Translations under genes and position numbers: made by a program
Shown here: positions 18,810-28,203 of the stretch, in pieces
Numbering within the stretch: the stretch's first letter is position 1
Layout: each line of letters starts with the position of its first letter
The notes under the pieces: generated by a model
Databases searched by the model: none
What the model was told of the DNA's origin: nothing
What the model saw: the letters and a program-made list of their open reading frames with translations, nothing else
Assembly: GCA_963578605.1 (NCBI GenBank)
Contig: CAUZEA010000017.1
Location: forward strand, 1-64,000
Length of the DNA stretch: 64,000 nucleotides
Direction of reading: 5' to 3'
Origin: JAKVCB01 sp963578605
GTDB lineage: Bacteria; Planctomycetota; Planctomycetia; Pirellulales; Lacipirellulaceae

Positions 18810-20558
18810 TTACATTTTATTGGTTGCGCTATTCCAGTAAAAGTACATTTTTTCGACCGGTGGTACTTTTAAAGGGCGGACAATCCGAAATCCGAGCCAC
18901 TGGGCATTTGTATGATACCAAATACTTTTGGGTAGCTGTGGATCTTGTTGCTTCCAGGCTGGATCCGAACCTCGGCGAGCGGCGGATCGCAAGTTTTCGG
19001 GGTCGTCGTCCCAGTTGCCACCCCGCACCGTGCGAGGATAGAGTCGCGTGGGGTGGACAAAGGGAGTTTGGACTCCAGGTTTGAGTTGCCTGAAGTAGTC
19101 GGGTTCGAACTGGTCTGCGGTCCATTCGCTCACATTGCCGTGCATGTCATAAAGACCCCACGGGTTTGGCTTTTTTCGGCCGACTTTCTGGTACTTTTCG
19201 TTGCTGTTGTCGTAGTACCATGCGTAGTCATCGATACCAGTGGTGTCACTTCCAAAGGAGTAGGCAGTTGTGGTACCAGCGCGACAGGCGTACTCCCATT
19301 CGGCTTCGGTCGGCAGTCGATAGAAGTGCCCCGTTTGTGCACTGAGCCATTGGCAATACTTGTTTGCCGCGTGTTGTGTCATGCTGATTGCCGGAAATCC
19401 GCGCTGCCCCATTCCAAAGCTCATTTCTACGTAGGGGCCCGTTGGCTGACTGACTGCATCGACAATCGTGTGGGTGACGGGATCGTAATCGATTCGCACC
19501 CCGTGCTTGTGACGGGCGGCTTGGGTAATCATGAACGGTTCGTATTCGTCCCAGGTGACTTCATGCTTGCCCATCCAGAACGGTTTGATTACGACTGAAG
19601 CTCGGGGGCCTTCGTCCGGTTGCCGGTTTGCTTCGAGCACCGGGCTACCCATCAAAAACTCTCCCCCCTTGATGGCAACCATTTCGTAGCGGGTACCGGT
19701 GAGCGGTATGGTCTGGACGTAATCGGTCATTTCCGACGCCTGGGCAGTGGCAAGCTGGTCGACGATGAAAGCACGAATCCGTTTCGCGAGGTCCAGGTTG
19801 TCGGGCGTGTCGGGCGTGCCTGGTTTTTTCGCTTTTGCGGTCAGCACGAGTTTGTCAGGCCAGATGGCACCTTGTGTGATCCAGAGTCGTAACTGTTCGA
19901 TCAACGCATCGTCCAGGGGCCCCCCCTGCCCTGCCGGAGGCATGAGGCTGCTGTCGTCCTTTGCCAGAGTGGTGCACCGGCAGAGGGTACTGTCGTCAGG
20001 GCGAAAAGGGAGAAGCGCTGGGGGATCACTGCCACTTTCAATCGCTGCAGTTCGAGTTGAAAGATCGTAGTCTCCTTCGGCCTTGGTGCTTTGGTGACAG
20101 GCGACACAGTTTTCTTCCAGGATGGGTTGGATGTGAGTGACAAAGTCCATGCGAGGTTGAACTGTGAGTTTGGTATCGGCAGGCCAGTCGGCACCACCTA
20201 CGATCCACTCTTTGAGAAGGTCGGTTTGTGACCTGGCAAGAGGCCCCTCGGGTGGCATGATCTGATCATGTTCAGCTGGAAGTACGGTCATTGTGTACAG
20301 CAAACTTTGCTTCGGTTGACCAGGCACCATGGCAGGGCCGCTGGTTCCGCCTGCCAGGGCCGCTTGTCGCGAATCGAGTCGCAACTCTCCGTCCGCATTT
20401 TCTCCGTGGTGGCACTGCAAACAGGCCGACTCAAGCAAGGGTTGGATTTCGGTTCTGAAGTCGACCGCCCCTGCTTGTTGCGAGACAAGTGGAGCAAGGC
20501 TTGCCAACAGGAGGGGAAAAGCAACGAGTCGCTGGGGAAAGGACACGGCAAAGCTCAC
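18810..20558 (-). CDS. Planctomycete cytochrome C and FGE/SUMF1-domain fusion protein
   Basis: The 582-residue secreted protein has a signal peptide (about 1-31). Two planctomycete cytochrome C modules follow, each with a CxxCH haem motif: CLQCHH (about 46) and CVACHQ (about 153). Residues about 290-565 are a formylglycine-generating/SUMF1-type domain: KGGEFLMGSP, KHEVTWDEYEPFM, YRLPTEAEWEYACRAG, DMHGNVSEWTAD and LGFRIVRP. At the place where FGE enzymes carry catalytic cysteines this protein reads ENLRSAARRG, so formylglycine-forming activity is doubtful. The start is a GTG at 20558 with no clear ribosome binding site. First gene of the leftward set. Confidence 0.9.
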   Translation of the reverse strand: MSFAVSFPQRLVAFPLLLASLAPLVSQQAGAVDFRTEIQPLLESACLQCHHGENADGELRLDSRQAALAGGTSGPAMVPGQPKQSLLYTMTVLPAEHDQIMPPEGPLARSQTDLLKEWIVGGADWPADTKLTVQPRMDFVTHIQPILEENCVACHQSTKAEGDYDLSTRTAAIESGSDPPALLPFRPDDSTLCRCTTLAKDDSSLMPPAGQGGPLDDALIEQLRLWITQGAIWPDKLVLTAKAKKPGTPDTPDNLDLAKRIRAFIVDQLATAQASEMTDYVQTIPLTGTRYEMVAIKGGEFLMGSPVLEANRQPDEGPRASVVIKPFWMGKHEVTWDEYEPFMITQAARHKHGVRIDYDPVTHTIVDAVSQPTGPYVEMSFGMGQRGFPAISMTQHAANKYCQWLSAQTGHFYRLPTEAEWEYACRAGTTTAYSFGSDTTGIDDYAWYYDNSNEKYQKVGRKKPNPWGLYDMHGNVSEWTADQFEPDYFRQLKPGVQTPFVHPTRLYPRTVRGGNWDDDPENLRSAARRGSDPAWKQQDPQLPKSIWYHTNAQWLGFRIVRPLKVPPVEKMYFYWNSATNKM

Positions 20559-21016
20559 AAAGCAGTGTTGCGGGAAGGGAGCGGATTTGGTGGCTTTACA
20601 CGGAATACGAATCTCGTTGACAACCTGTTTACGGACGTTGGCCAGTCGGTCGGCGCGACCCTGATGGCAGTTGGCAAGGGTTCCTGATCAAAACGCAATA
20701 GCTGCAGGAACGTCGTTTGCAGGTCGTGAACGAGAGCACGTATCGCGAAGAATCGGGGTTTAGCTCACCTACAGTGTGTGGTCCACTCGATTATAACGTG
20801 ACCGGTTGGCCGTCGGTAGCCAGCCCCGGTGCGGGTTGCGGCTTGCAAACCCTTCAAGGCGGGGGTTCATGGCAACGCTGGCAACGACTGGGCCCTCGTT
20901 TGGATTTTATCGCTCGCCGGGCGCCGAGGTCGGGCTGTGTGGCCTTCCGGTACGACCCTTTCTCCCCGAAGCAACACACCTTCAAATGCGTGTTCGTTGG
21001 GTGTACAATTCTCCCC
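20559..21016. other. Divergent intergenic region
   Basis: A 458-base region between the leftward cytochrome/FGE gene and the rightward ceramidase-like gene, expected to carry both promoters. An open frame reaches back to 20717 but its early part is not protein-like. Confidence 0.5.
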
Positions 21017-22309
21017 ATGCCACAATTTCAACTTGCGACGTTTCAGTTTGACGTAACCCCACCCACGGGCCATTCACTTTGCGGCGGCTTGATCAAACCT
21101 GTCGCCGAGGTCCGGGATGGGCTGCAGGCACTCGGATTTGTCCTGCTTGGCGCCGGCAGTCCGATCGTCGTTTGTGTCGTTGACTGGACCGGGCTTTGTA
21201 ACACGGCCCATCGCCGTTGGCGCGAGCAGTTTGCCACCGCCGCGGGAACGACACCCGACCGGGTGTCCGTTCACTGCGTTCACCAGCACGACGCCCCGTT
21301 GGTGTGCCTCGATGCCCAGCGGTTTATCGAGGCCGAGGGGGATATGCCGCATACCGTCGAAGTTGCGTTTTTTGAAGATTGCCTGATTCGCGGGCAGCAT
21401 GCCATCGAGGCTGGGTTGCGCGATGCCAGGCTGGTGAACCAGATTGGTTGTGGCCAGGCGAAAGTTGAGCAGGTCGCGTCGAATCGTCGTGTTGCCCGCG
21501 ATGAGGCAGGCCGGGTTGTGGCCGAACGGCGCAGCTTTTGTCGCCAGGAGCAACTCCGTAACATGCCAGAGGGGGTAATCGACCCCTGGCTGAAGACGGT
21601 TTCTTTCTGTGACCAGGATCAAGCGGTGGTGGCGTGCCATTACTACGCGACACATCCACAAAGTTTTTATGGCGAAGGCCAGGTCAGTAGCGACTTTGTA
21701 GGACTGGCCCGCAAACGAAGACAGCAGGAAGATTCGGAGTGCCTTCACATCTATTTTACCGGGTGTGCCGGGAACATTTCGGCGGGCAAATACAACAATG
21801 GGTCTGCCGAGGCTCGCGTGCAATTGACCGATCGAATTTACGACGGCATCGTGCGATCGGAGCAAGACCTCGAGCGGGCTCCCCTGCAGGACGTGAACTG
21901 GCGAACGGTTGAGATTGTGCCAACTCCCCGCGAGACACTCGTCGACGCAGTGCTGGTCGAGCAGCTGGGCAATCGATATTACATGGCCAGCGTGCGTGGG
22001 CGGGCGGCCTTCATGTTAGCGTGGAAGGAATGTCTTAGGGATGGGCATTCGCTGATCCTCAGTAGGCTGAGAGCAAATGATGTCGATCTTTTGCATCTTC
22101 CCGGCGAGTGTTTTATTGAGTATCAATTACGAGCACAGGCATGTGCGCCGGGGAGGTTCGTGGCGACAGCTGCCTATGGTGATGTTGGCCCCTGGTATAT
22201 TCCGGTCAAAGAAGAATATGGCAAAGGGGGTTACGAGTTGACCTCCACGTTCTGTGATCCAGGGATGGACGGTTTACTTACGAAGGCAATTCAAGAACTT
22301 TTACAGTGA
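21017..22309 (+). CDS. Neutral/alkaline ceramidase-like hydrolase
   Basis: From the ATG at 21017 the protein has 430 residues. It begins FDVTPPTGHSLCGG, the opening seen in neutral/alkaline non-lysosomal ceramidase N-terminal domains. Residues VSVHCVHQHDAPL (about 85-97) contain the His-rich metal site, and CHYYATHPQSFYG (about 214) and FTGCAGNISAGKYN (about 248) are further family signatures. It lacks a signal peptide, so it is probably cytoplasmic. Amide-bond hydrolysis of a lipid-like substrate is the family expectation, but planctomycete members are untested. The next gene starts seven bases after the stop. Confidence 0.82.
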   Translation: MPQFQLATFQFDVTPPTGHSLCGGLIKPVAEVRDGLQALGFVLLGAGSPIVVCVVDWTGLCNTAHRRWREQFATAAGTTPDRVSVHCVHQHDAPLVCLDAQRFIEAEGDMPHTVEVAFFEDCLIRGQHAIEAGLRDARLVNQIGCGQAKVEQVASNRRVARDEAGRVVAERRSFCRQEQLRNMPEGVIDPWLKTVSFCDQDQAVVACHYYATHPQSFYGEGQVSSDFVGLARKRRQQEDSECLHIYFTGCAGNISAGKYNNGSAEARVQLTDRIYDGIVRSEQDLERAPLQDVNWRTVEIVPTPRETLVDAVLVEQLGNRYYMASVRGRAAFMLAWKECLRDGHSLILSRLRANDVDLLHLPGECFIEYQLRAQACAPGRFVATAAYGDVGPWYIPVKEEYGKGGYELTSTFCDPGMDGLLTKAIQELLQ

Positions 22310-22316
22310 GAAAAAA

Positions 22317-23114
22317 ATGGCGATTCAATTAGCTACCCAATTCAAACTTCGGCAACGAGTTGCCGATTTGTCACAGCCTCCCCTGGTGATTCAACCCGTA
22401 ACATTAGCCGACCCGGCCCTCGTTGAAATTGCCGGATTTGCCGGGATTGAGGCGGTGATGCTCGACTGTGAGCACGGCATGATCGGGACCGAGACGGTCC
22501 GTTCGATGATGGCCCATGCCTATGCCTCCGGGATTGCGCCGGTTTATCGTCCCCGCAGTTTCGAGCCGGTGGCGTGTCGCCAGGCGCTTGATCAAGGTGC
22601 CGCTGGTATTCACATCCAACACATCGATACGGCTGAAGAAGCCCAGGAAGTCGTGGCTGCCTGCCGTTATGCTCCGCTTGGCCGTCGTGAAATGAGTTTG
22701 GGGCGTGGCCTCGGATACGATATTTCAAACATGAGACAGTACGTTAGCCAGGCGAACGATTGTCTTCTCGTGACCGTCATGATCGAGTCGGTCAAAGGCC
22801 TCGAAAACGTCAATGAGATTGCGGCTGTCGATGGGATCGACGTGCTGCACATGGGCACTGCTGACTTGACTCATTCGATGGGCCTCACATTCGGAGAGGA
22901 TAATCCAGAAATTGGGGAAGCCATCGATCGTGTGCTGGCCGCGGGGAAAGCCCATGGAGTGGCGGTTGGCATTCCCACCGAAGACCCTGCGGAAGTCGCG
23001 ACCTGGGCCGCGAAGGGCGTCCGCTATTTTGAAGCAGATACTCCCGATTACGTCTTGCGAAGCCATTGGGCGAGTCGAGAGGCCGAACTCAAGAAGGCAT
23101 TTGCCTCAAATTGA
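22317..23114 (+). CDS. HpcH/HpaI family aldolase
   Basis: The 265-residue protein shows the TIM-barrel class II aldolase/citrate lyase pattern: VMLDCEHG (about 42), GAAGIHIQHI (about 95), VMIES (about 159) with the metal-binding glutamate, and MGTADLTHSMG (about 180). It would cleave a 2-keto-3-deoxy acid to pyruvate (or oxaloacetate) and an aldehyde. It follows the ceramidase-like gene by seven bases, so the two are probably co-translated; the shared pathway is not obvious. The ATG at 22317 follows GTGAG as a weak ribosome binding site. Confidence 0.9.
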   Translation: MAIQLATQFKLRQRVADLSQPPLVIQPVTLADPALVEIAGFAGIEAVMLDCEHGMIGTETVRSMMAHAYASGIAPVYRPRSFEPVACRQALDQGAAGIHIQHIDTAEEAQEVVAACRYAPLGRREMSLGRGLGYDISNMRQYVSQANDCLLVTVMIESVKGLENVNEIAAVDGIDVLHMGTADLTHSMGLTFGEDNPEIGEAIDRVLAAGKAHGVAVGIPTEDPAEVATWAAKGVRYFEADTPDYVLRSHWASREAELKKAFASN

Positions 23115-23289
23115 CAGTTTAAACCGGGGAAAAGGCTGTTTTTCGCAAGCAGGCCTAGCCGGTGGGTAACAGCTCGGTTTGTCTGGTGATGCAGGACTGC
23201 AGCAATTTTTGAGTTTGACCTTGGTTACGGGATTGGTCATCATAAGTGGCGGAGTTCATTGTTGTTTGTGAGGGAGTTAACGATAGACC

Positions 23290-24777
23290 ATGCTTCATTC
23301 ACTGGTAGGATCCACGTCTGCAAACCCGCCGATCACCCGGCGCCGCTATCTGGCTGAGCAAGGGATGGGTCTGGGTGCGGTAGCCCTGGCTTTGCTGTTG
23401 GACCAGGAAAAGTTATTGGGCAAACCGCCTGGTGTTGCTCAAGAGCAACTCCGGTTTGACCTGGCCCCCAAGCAGTTTCACCACAAGCCGCAAGCGCAGG
23501 CCATGATTTCGCTGTTTCAGCACGGTGGTCCCTCGCACATGGACCTCACGGACCCTAAGCCGGAGCTCACCAAATACGACGGCACTGATTCGAGTGATGA
23601 TTTTATTTACAGTGGAGTTGCGGCAGCCAGCCGGAAACTTTTTGGCAGTCCGTGGCGGTTTGCCAGGCACGGGCAGTCGGGCATTGAACTCTCGGAACTG
23701 ATGCCAAACGTGGCCCAATGTGTTGATGACATTTGTCTGATCCGCAGCATGCATACCGGATACAACGCTCACGAGATCAACATTCGCTACTTTCACGGTG
23801 GAGTTCCTGCAATCTCGGGGCGGCCCAACCTGGGGTCGTGGTTGTTGTATGGGTTGGGATCGCAGACTCAGAACCTGCCCGCCTACATGGTGTTGACCGA
23901 AGGGGGAACTCCAGTCGACGGTGTGCGCAACTGGGAGCATGGTTTTCTGCCGGCTCAATTTCAAAGCACCGTGTTGCGACCGCAAGAGCCCAGGATTTTA
24001 AATCTCCGCACACCACCCCATCTCCGCGGCGGTCCGCAGGCTCAGAATCTTCAGTTCATGCAGGCGCTCAACCGGACCTATCAGCAAAACCATCCAGGCA
24101 ACAACGATCTTGAGGCGCGGATTGCAAGCTACGAGCTTGCTGCGAGGATGCAGGGTTCTGCCGCCGAGGCGCTCGATATTTCCCGGGAAACCAAGGCCAC
24201 CCATGCGATGTATGGTCTGGACGAGAAAATTAGCCGCGATTACGGCGCACGTTGTCTGATTGCCCGTCGGTTGGTGGAACGCGGTGTGCGATTTGTTCAG
24301 TTGTTCATGGATACGCAGCCGTGGGACAATCATGAAAAAATCAGAACGGGTCTGCCCAAGATTTGCCGGCGAACTGAAAAGCCGACCGCCGGTTTGCTGA
24401 AGGATTTAAAGCAGCGCGGGATGCTTGAATCCACGGTCTTGCATTGGGGAGGTGAAATCGGCCGCTTGCCGGTAACCGAAGACCATGGGGGGACGGAGCA
24501 AAATGGCCGTGACCACAACGGGCAAGGTTTCAGTATCTGGCTGGCCGGTGCCGGAATTAAACCGGGGATGGTTTACGGGAAGACCGACGAGTTGGGGCAT
24601 CGGGCTGTCGAGAATGTGGTCACTCCCAATGATTATCAGGCCACCCTGCTGTATTTGTTTGGGCTTGACTGGCGCCGGCTGGTCTATCACCACGAGAACC
24701 GTGCTGAGATTATTACCAACAATCGGCCTGCCAAGGTAGTTGCCGATATTTTGACCCACCCTCCCTCCCACGCGTGA
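23290..24777 (+). CDS. DUF1501 family protein (sulfatase-like fold)
   Basis: The 495-residue protein has an N-terminal Tat-like leader (TRRRYLAEQGMGLGAVALAL). Family signatures are LFQHGGPSHMDLTDPKP (about 75-91), GARCLIARRLVERGVRFVQL (about 320) and LHWGGEIGRLPVTEDHGG followed by GRDHNGQGFSIWLAGAG (about 382-430), then YLFGLDW near the end. DUF1501 proteins are related to alkaline-phosphatase/sulfatase-fold enzymes and almost always pair with a DUF1549/DUF1553 protein, as here (90 bases downstream). Biochemical function is not established. Confidence 0.93.
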   Translation: MLHSLVGSTSANPPITRRRYLAEQGMGLGAVALALLLDQEKLLGKPPGVAQEQLRFDLAPKQFHHKPQAQAMISLFQHGGPSHMDLTDPKPELTKYDGTDSSDDFIYSGVAAASRKLFGSPWRFARHGQSGIELSELMPNVAQCVDDICLIRSMHTGYNAHEINIRYFHGGVPAISGRPNLGSWLLYGLGSQTQNLPAYMVLTEGGTPVDGVRNWEHGFLPAQFQSTVLRPQEPRILNLRTPPHLRGGPQAQNLQFMQALNRTYQQNHPGNNDLEARIASYELAARMQGSAAEALDISRETKATHAMYGLDEKISRDYGARCLIARRLVERGVRFVQLFMDTQPWDNHEKIRTGLPKICRRTEKPTAGLLKDLKQRGMLESTVLHWGGEIGRLPVTEDHGGTEQNGRDHNGQGFSIWLAGAGIKPGMVYGKTDELGHRAVENVVTPNDYQATLLYLFGLDWRRLVYHHENRAEIITNNRPAKVVADILTHPPSHA

Positions 24778-24867
24778 AAAAAATCTCCCGTTACAGCCCG
24801 GTCGTGATCTGTTCAGGATGGAAGCGAGAACAACACGCCAGTCCCCTGGCCTTCCGCTGACAATGAC

Positions 24868-27800
24868 ATGCTACTGAAGAATTGCAACACCGATCATGTC
24901 TGGCCTTTGACTGCCCGAAAGCAGATGGCGCTCGCCGGAGGCCTGTTTCCAGCCGTTGTGTGGTTTCTGGTGCTATGGGCGGGGCCACTTGTTTCGGCAA
25001 GGGCCGACGGTGGGGAGGACCTGACCTTTGAAAAAGACATCCGTCCCATCTTTCGTACCCACTGTTATGACTGTCACGGTGCTACCGAAAAGTTGGAGGG
25101 AAATCTCGACTTGCGGCTGGTCCGTTTCATGGCACGCGGTGGCCAGAGCGGTCCGGCGATTGTAGCGCATGCCCCGGAGCAAAGCCTGTTGTTGTCCCGG
25201 TTGCGGGCCGGAGAAATGCCTCCCGACGCAAACCGGGTTCCGGATGAAGAAATTGCCACGATCGAAAAGTGGATTGCCGCCGGTGCACCGACTGCCCGCG
25301 CGGAGCCCGAAACGATTAGGCCAGGACTGGGAGTCACCGAAGAGGAACGAAAATTCTGGTCCTTTCGGCCGCTTGTTGCCCCACCTGTCCCAGATATCAT
25401 TGATTCACACCGCGTGCGGACACCGATCGATGCCTTCGTGCTTGAAAATATGCCTGAAGGCCTGTCGTTTTTGCCGGATGCTTCGCGGCCTGCCCTGATC
25501 AAGCGGGCTTACTTTGAATTGATCGGGTTGCCTCCATCACCAGAGGAGATGGCTCGATGGCATGCGGCGCCGGAAGAAAACTGGTTTGGCGATCTGATTG
25601 ATCACCTGCTCAGCTCTCCTCATTACGGTGAACATTGGGCACGCCACTGGTTGGATGTCGCCGGGTATGCCGACTCGGAGGGGCATACGGAAAAAGATCA
25701 GAACCGTGATTGGGCCTGGCAGTATCGTGACTGGGTGATCCGTGCCTTGAACGATAACAAGCCTTTCAGTCGGTTTATTATCGAGCAGATGGCTGGTGAC
25801 GAGTTGGCTGGGGTCAAAGAGGGAGAGTGGACTCCCGCCCAGCGCGATCTGTTGGCAGCAACCGGGTTTTTGCGGATGGCGGCCGACGGAACCGGCAGTG
25901 GGGCCGACGAGCCGGCGGATCGTAACCGGGTGATTGCAGACACGTTGCGCATCGTTTGCACTTCGGTACTCGGCCTGACGGTCCATTGTGCTGAATGTCA
26001 CGATCATCGGTATGATCCAATCCCACAAAGCGACTACTATGCATTACGGGCAATTTTTGAACCCGCGCTCGACCTTCATAACTGGAAGCCTCCGGAAGAC
26101 AGGCTGATCTCGTTCTATACTGAGGCCGATCGAAGAGGGGCCGCCAAGATTGAAGAAAAGGTGCAAGAGGTCATCCGTCAGCGGGATGTCGAGCAGGCTG
26201 AGTACCTGGAAAAGGCGCTTATGGCCGAACTCGAAAAACACCCTGAAGAGTTGCACGGTGTGCTGAGGGCTTCCTTTGAAACGAAGGCAAAGGAGCGTTC
26301 GGAGGCGCAGTTAAAGTTGCTGCACGACTATCCCAAGATTGAGAAACTCACCAACGGGTCCCTTTACCTTTACATTCCCGAATGGCGGCAAAAACGGGAT
26401 GCGTGGGTCGAGACAATCGCAGCCGTAGAGGCAGAAAAACCGCCGGAAAACTTTGTGCGGGCACTCGTAGAGCCACCCGGGCATATGCCACAGACAAAGC
26501 TTTTTCATCGCGGCCTGATCGATCAGCCCAGGCAAACGGTGTTGCCCGCCAGCCTCACGGTCACTTCCCCTGACGGGATGGCACAGCGGTTTCCTGAAAA
26601 CGATGCTTCGGTTCCCTCAACGGGTCGGCGGTTGGCATTTGCCCGGTGGCTCACCAGCGGGAAACATCCTTTGGTGGGGCGCGTGATCGTAAACCGCGTG
26701 TGGATGCATCACTTTGGGCAGCCCCTGGTAGAAACACCGGCTGATTTCGGAAAACTTGGTACACCACCCACGCATCCGGAGTTGCTCGACTGGCTGGCCG
26801 CCGAATTCGCCCGCTCAGGATGGAATTTCAAGCAACTCCATCGGCTGATGATGATGTCGACGGTGTGGCGGCAAGCAAGTTTTCTGCCGCCGCAGCCGGC
26901 CGAAGGGGCCGCAGAATCTTCCCAGGGGGTAACAGAAAGTTGGCCACCGGTCGATCCGGAGAATCGCTATTTGGCCCGCCGGTCTATGGTTCGGCTGGGG
27001 GCCGAGTCAATCCGGGACCGCATGTTGACCTGTGCCGGTGGTTTGACAAAAGATCTCTACGGCCCACCGCAAGGACTCAAGGCAGATTACCGTGGGCAGA
27101 CGATCGTCGACGGCGACCCCAATCGCCGCAGTCTCTACGTCCGTGTGCGGCGGACTCAGCCGCTCGATTTGTTGCACGTTTTTGATGCCCCGGTGATGGA
27201 AACCAACTGCGAACGACGCTCCAGTTCGACCGTGCCAACGCAGGCGTTAATGATGATGAACAGCGAGTTTGCGTATGCACAGGCCGGAAATATTGCTATC
27301 CGTGCTGTTGGGGAAGCCGGGCCGCTTGATGACGAAACACGGGCCCAGCTGCCTCCGCTTCCGACCGCCCCGATCAGCCCCTGGCAGTTCGGCTATGGAA
27401 CGGTTGACCAGGAGCAAGGTCGGACGGTTTCTTTTACCCCGCTTCCTGTTTGGGATGGGAAGAAAAAAATGTGGCACGGGGATCGCGAGTCCGAGCAGTA
27501 TAGCGGTGGAGGGAGCTTCATGACTGCGACTGGGGGTCATCCCGATGGTCAGGCTGACTCGATTCGTCGCTGGGTGGCACCTCGCTCTGGTGTGGTCGCC
27601 ATTGTTGGTGCGATTGAGCATGCCAACGAGAGTGGCAATGGGGTTGGGGGACGGATTATCTCGACCGCTGCCGGCGTGCATGGTGGGTGGGTCGTACACA
27701 ATGCAAAAAGCGAAACTAACATGGAAGAAATTGCGGTGAACGAGGGCGACACGATCGATTTTGTCGCGGACGTTAATGGTAGCACGTCGTCCGACAATTT

Positions 27801-28116
27801 TACCTGGGAAGTGACCCTGGTGCTTTCTCCAGCAACAGGCGATGAGGAAACCTTCCGGTCGGCCGATGAATTTCACGGTCCCGCGGAAGATTATGAGCCG
27901 CTGTGGGGCCAAATCGAGCGGGCTTGGGAAGTGGTCTTGTGCCGCAAGCCGACTGTGGACGAATGGGAACTGGCGATTGATTTGGTCCGCGGCCAGACGG
28001 CCCATTACGAAGGACACCCCGATCAGCTCGAGCAGGGGATCACGGTCACCTACCAGGTGCTTACGAACCTGTGCCAGAGTTTGATGGGATGTAATGAGTT
28101 TCTTTACGTCGACTAA
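24868..28116 (+). CDS. PSD1 protein: planctomycete cytochrome C, DUF1549 and DUF1553
   Basis: The 1082-residue secreted protein has a signal peptide (about 20-47). The order is PSCyt1 with CYDCHG (about 69), DUF1549/PSCyt2 (about 180-420) with LIKRAYFELIGLPPSPEE and HYGEHWARHWLDVAGYADSE, a CAECHDHRYDPI haem-like motif (about 372), then DUF1553/PSD1 (about 580-830) with GRVIVNRVWMHHFG and LHRLMMMSTVWRQ. An extra beta-rich carbohydrate-binding-like domain lies at about 830-990 (SPWQFGYGTVDQ to TFTWEVTLVL). The DUF1553 end resumes after it (WGQIERAWEVVLCRKPTVDEW). It pairs with the DUF1501 gene; the system is thought to act on complex carbohydrates or other large substrates but is uncharacterised. 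Confidence 0.93.
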   Translation: MLLKNCNTDHVWPLTARKQMALAGGLFPAVVWFLVLWAGPLVSARADGGEDLTFEKDIRPIFRTHCYDCHGATEKLEGNLDLRLVRFMARGGQSGPAIVAHAPEQSLLLSRLRAGEMPPDANRVPDEEIATIEKWIAAGAPTARAEPETIRPGLGVTEEERKFWSFRPLVAPPVPDIIDSHRVRTPIDAFVLENMPEGLSFLPDASRPALIKRAYFELIGLPPSPEEMARWHAAPEENWFGDLIDHLLSSPHYGEHWARHWLDVAGYADSEGHTEKDQNRDWAWQYRDWVIRALNDNKPFSRFIIEQMAGDELAGVKEGEWTPAQRDLLAATGFLRMAADGTGSGADEPADRNRVIADTLRIVCTSVLGLTVHCAECHDHRYDPIPQSDYYALRAIFEPALDLHNWKPPEDRLISFYTEADRRGAAKIEEKVQEVIRQRDVEQAEYLEKALMAELEKHPEELHGVLRASFETKAKERSEAQLKLLHDYPKIEKLTNGSLYLYIPEWRQKRDAWVETIAAVEAEKPPENFVRALVEPPGHMPQTKLFHRGLIDQPRQTVLPASLTVTSPDGMAQRFPENDASVPSTGRRLAFARWLTSGKHPLVGRVIVNRVWMHHFGQPLVETPADFGKLGTPPTHPELLDWLAAEFARSGWNFKQLHRLMMMSTVWRQASFLPPQPAEGAAESSQGVTESWPPVDPENRYLARRSMVRLGAESIRDRMLTCAGGLTKDLYGPPQGLKADYRGQTIVDGDPNRRSLYVRVRRTQPLDLLHVFDAPVMETNCERRSSSTVPTQALMMMNSEFAYAQAGNIAIRAVGEAGPLDDETRAQLPPLPTAPISPWQFGYGTVDQEQGRTVSFTPLPVWDGKKKMWHGDRESEQYSGGGSFMTATGGHPDGQADSIRRWVAPRSGVVAIVGAIEHANESGNGVGGRIISTAAGVHGGWVVHNAKSETNMEEIAVNEGDTIDFVADVNGSTSSDNFTWEVTLVLSPATGDEETFRSADEFHGPAEDYEPLWGQIERAWEVVLCRKPTVDEWELAIDLVRGQTAHYEGHPDQLEQGITVTYQVLTNLCQSLMGCNEFLYVD

Positions 28117-28203
28117 GGCGCAGCGGGGGCGAGTTCCACAGGAGGTGGTCAGTACGGCAGCGGCTGACTTGCACTCTGCTGGTTACACCGAACCGCGTGT
28201 TGT

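Noticed and set aside
20717..21016. Upstream extension of the ceramidase-like gene
   Set aside because: The frame is open, but the family opening FDVTPPTGHS begins just after the ATG at 21017.
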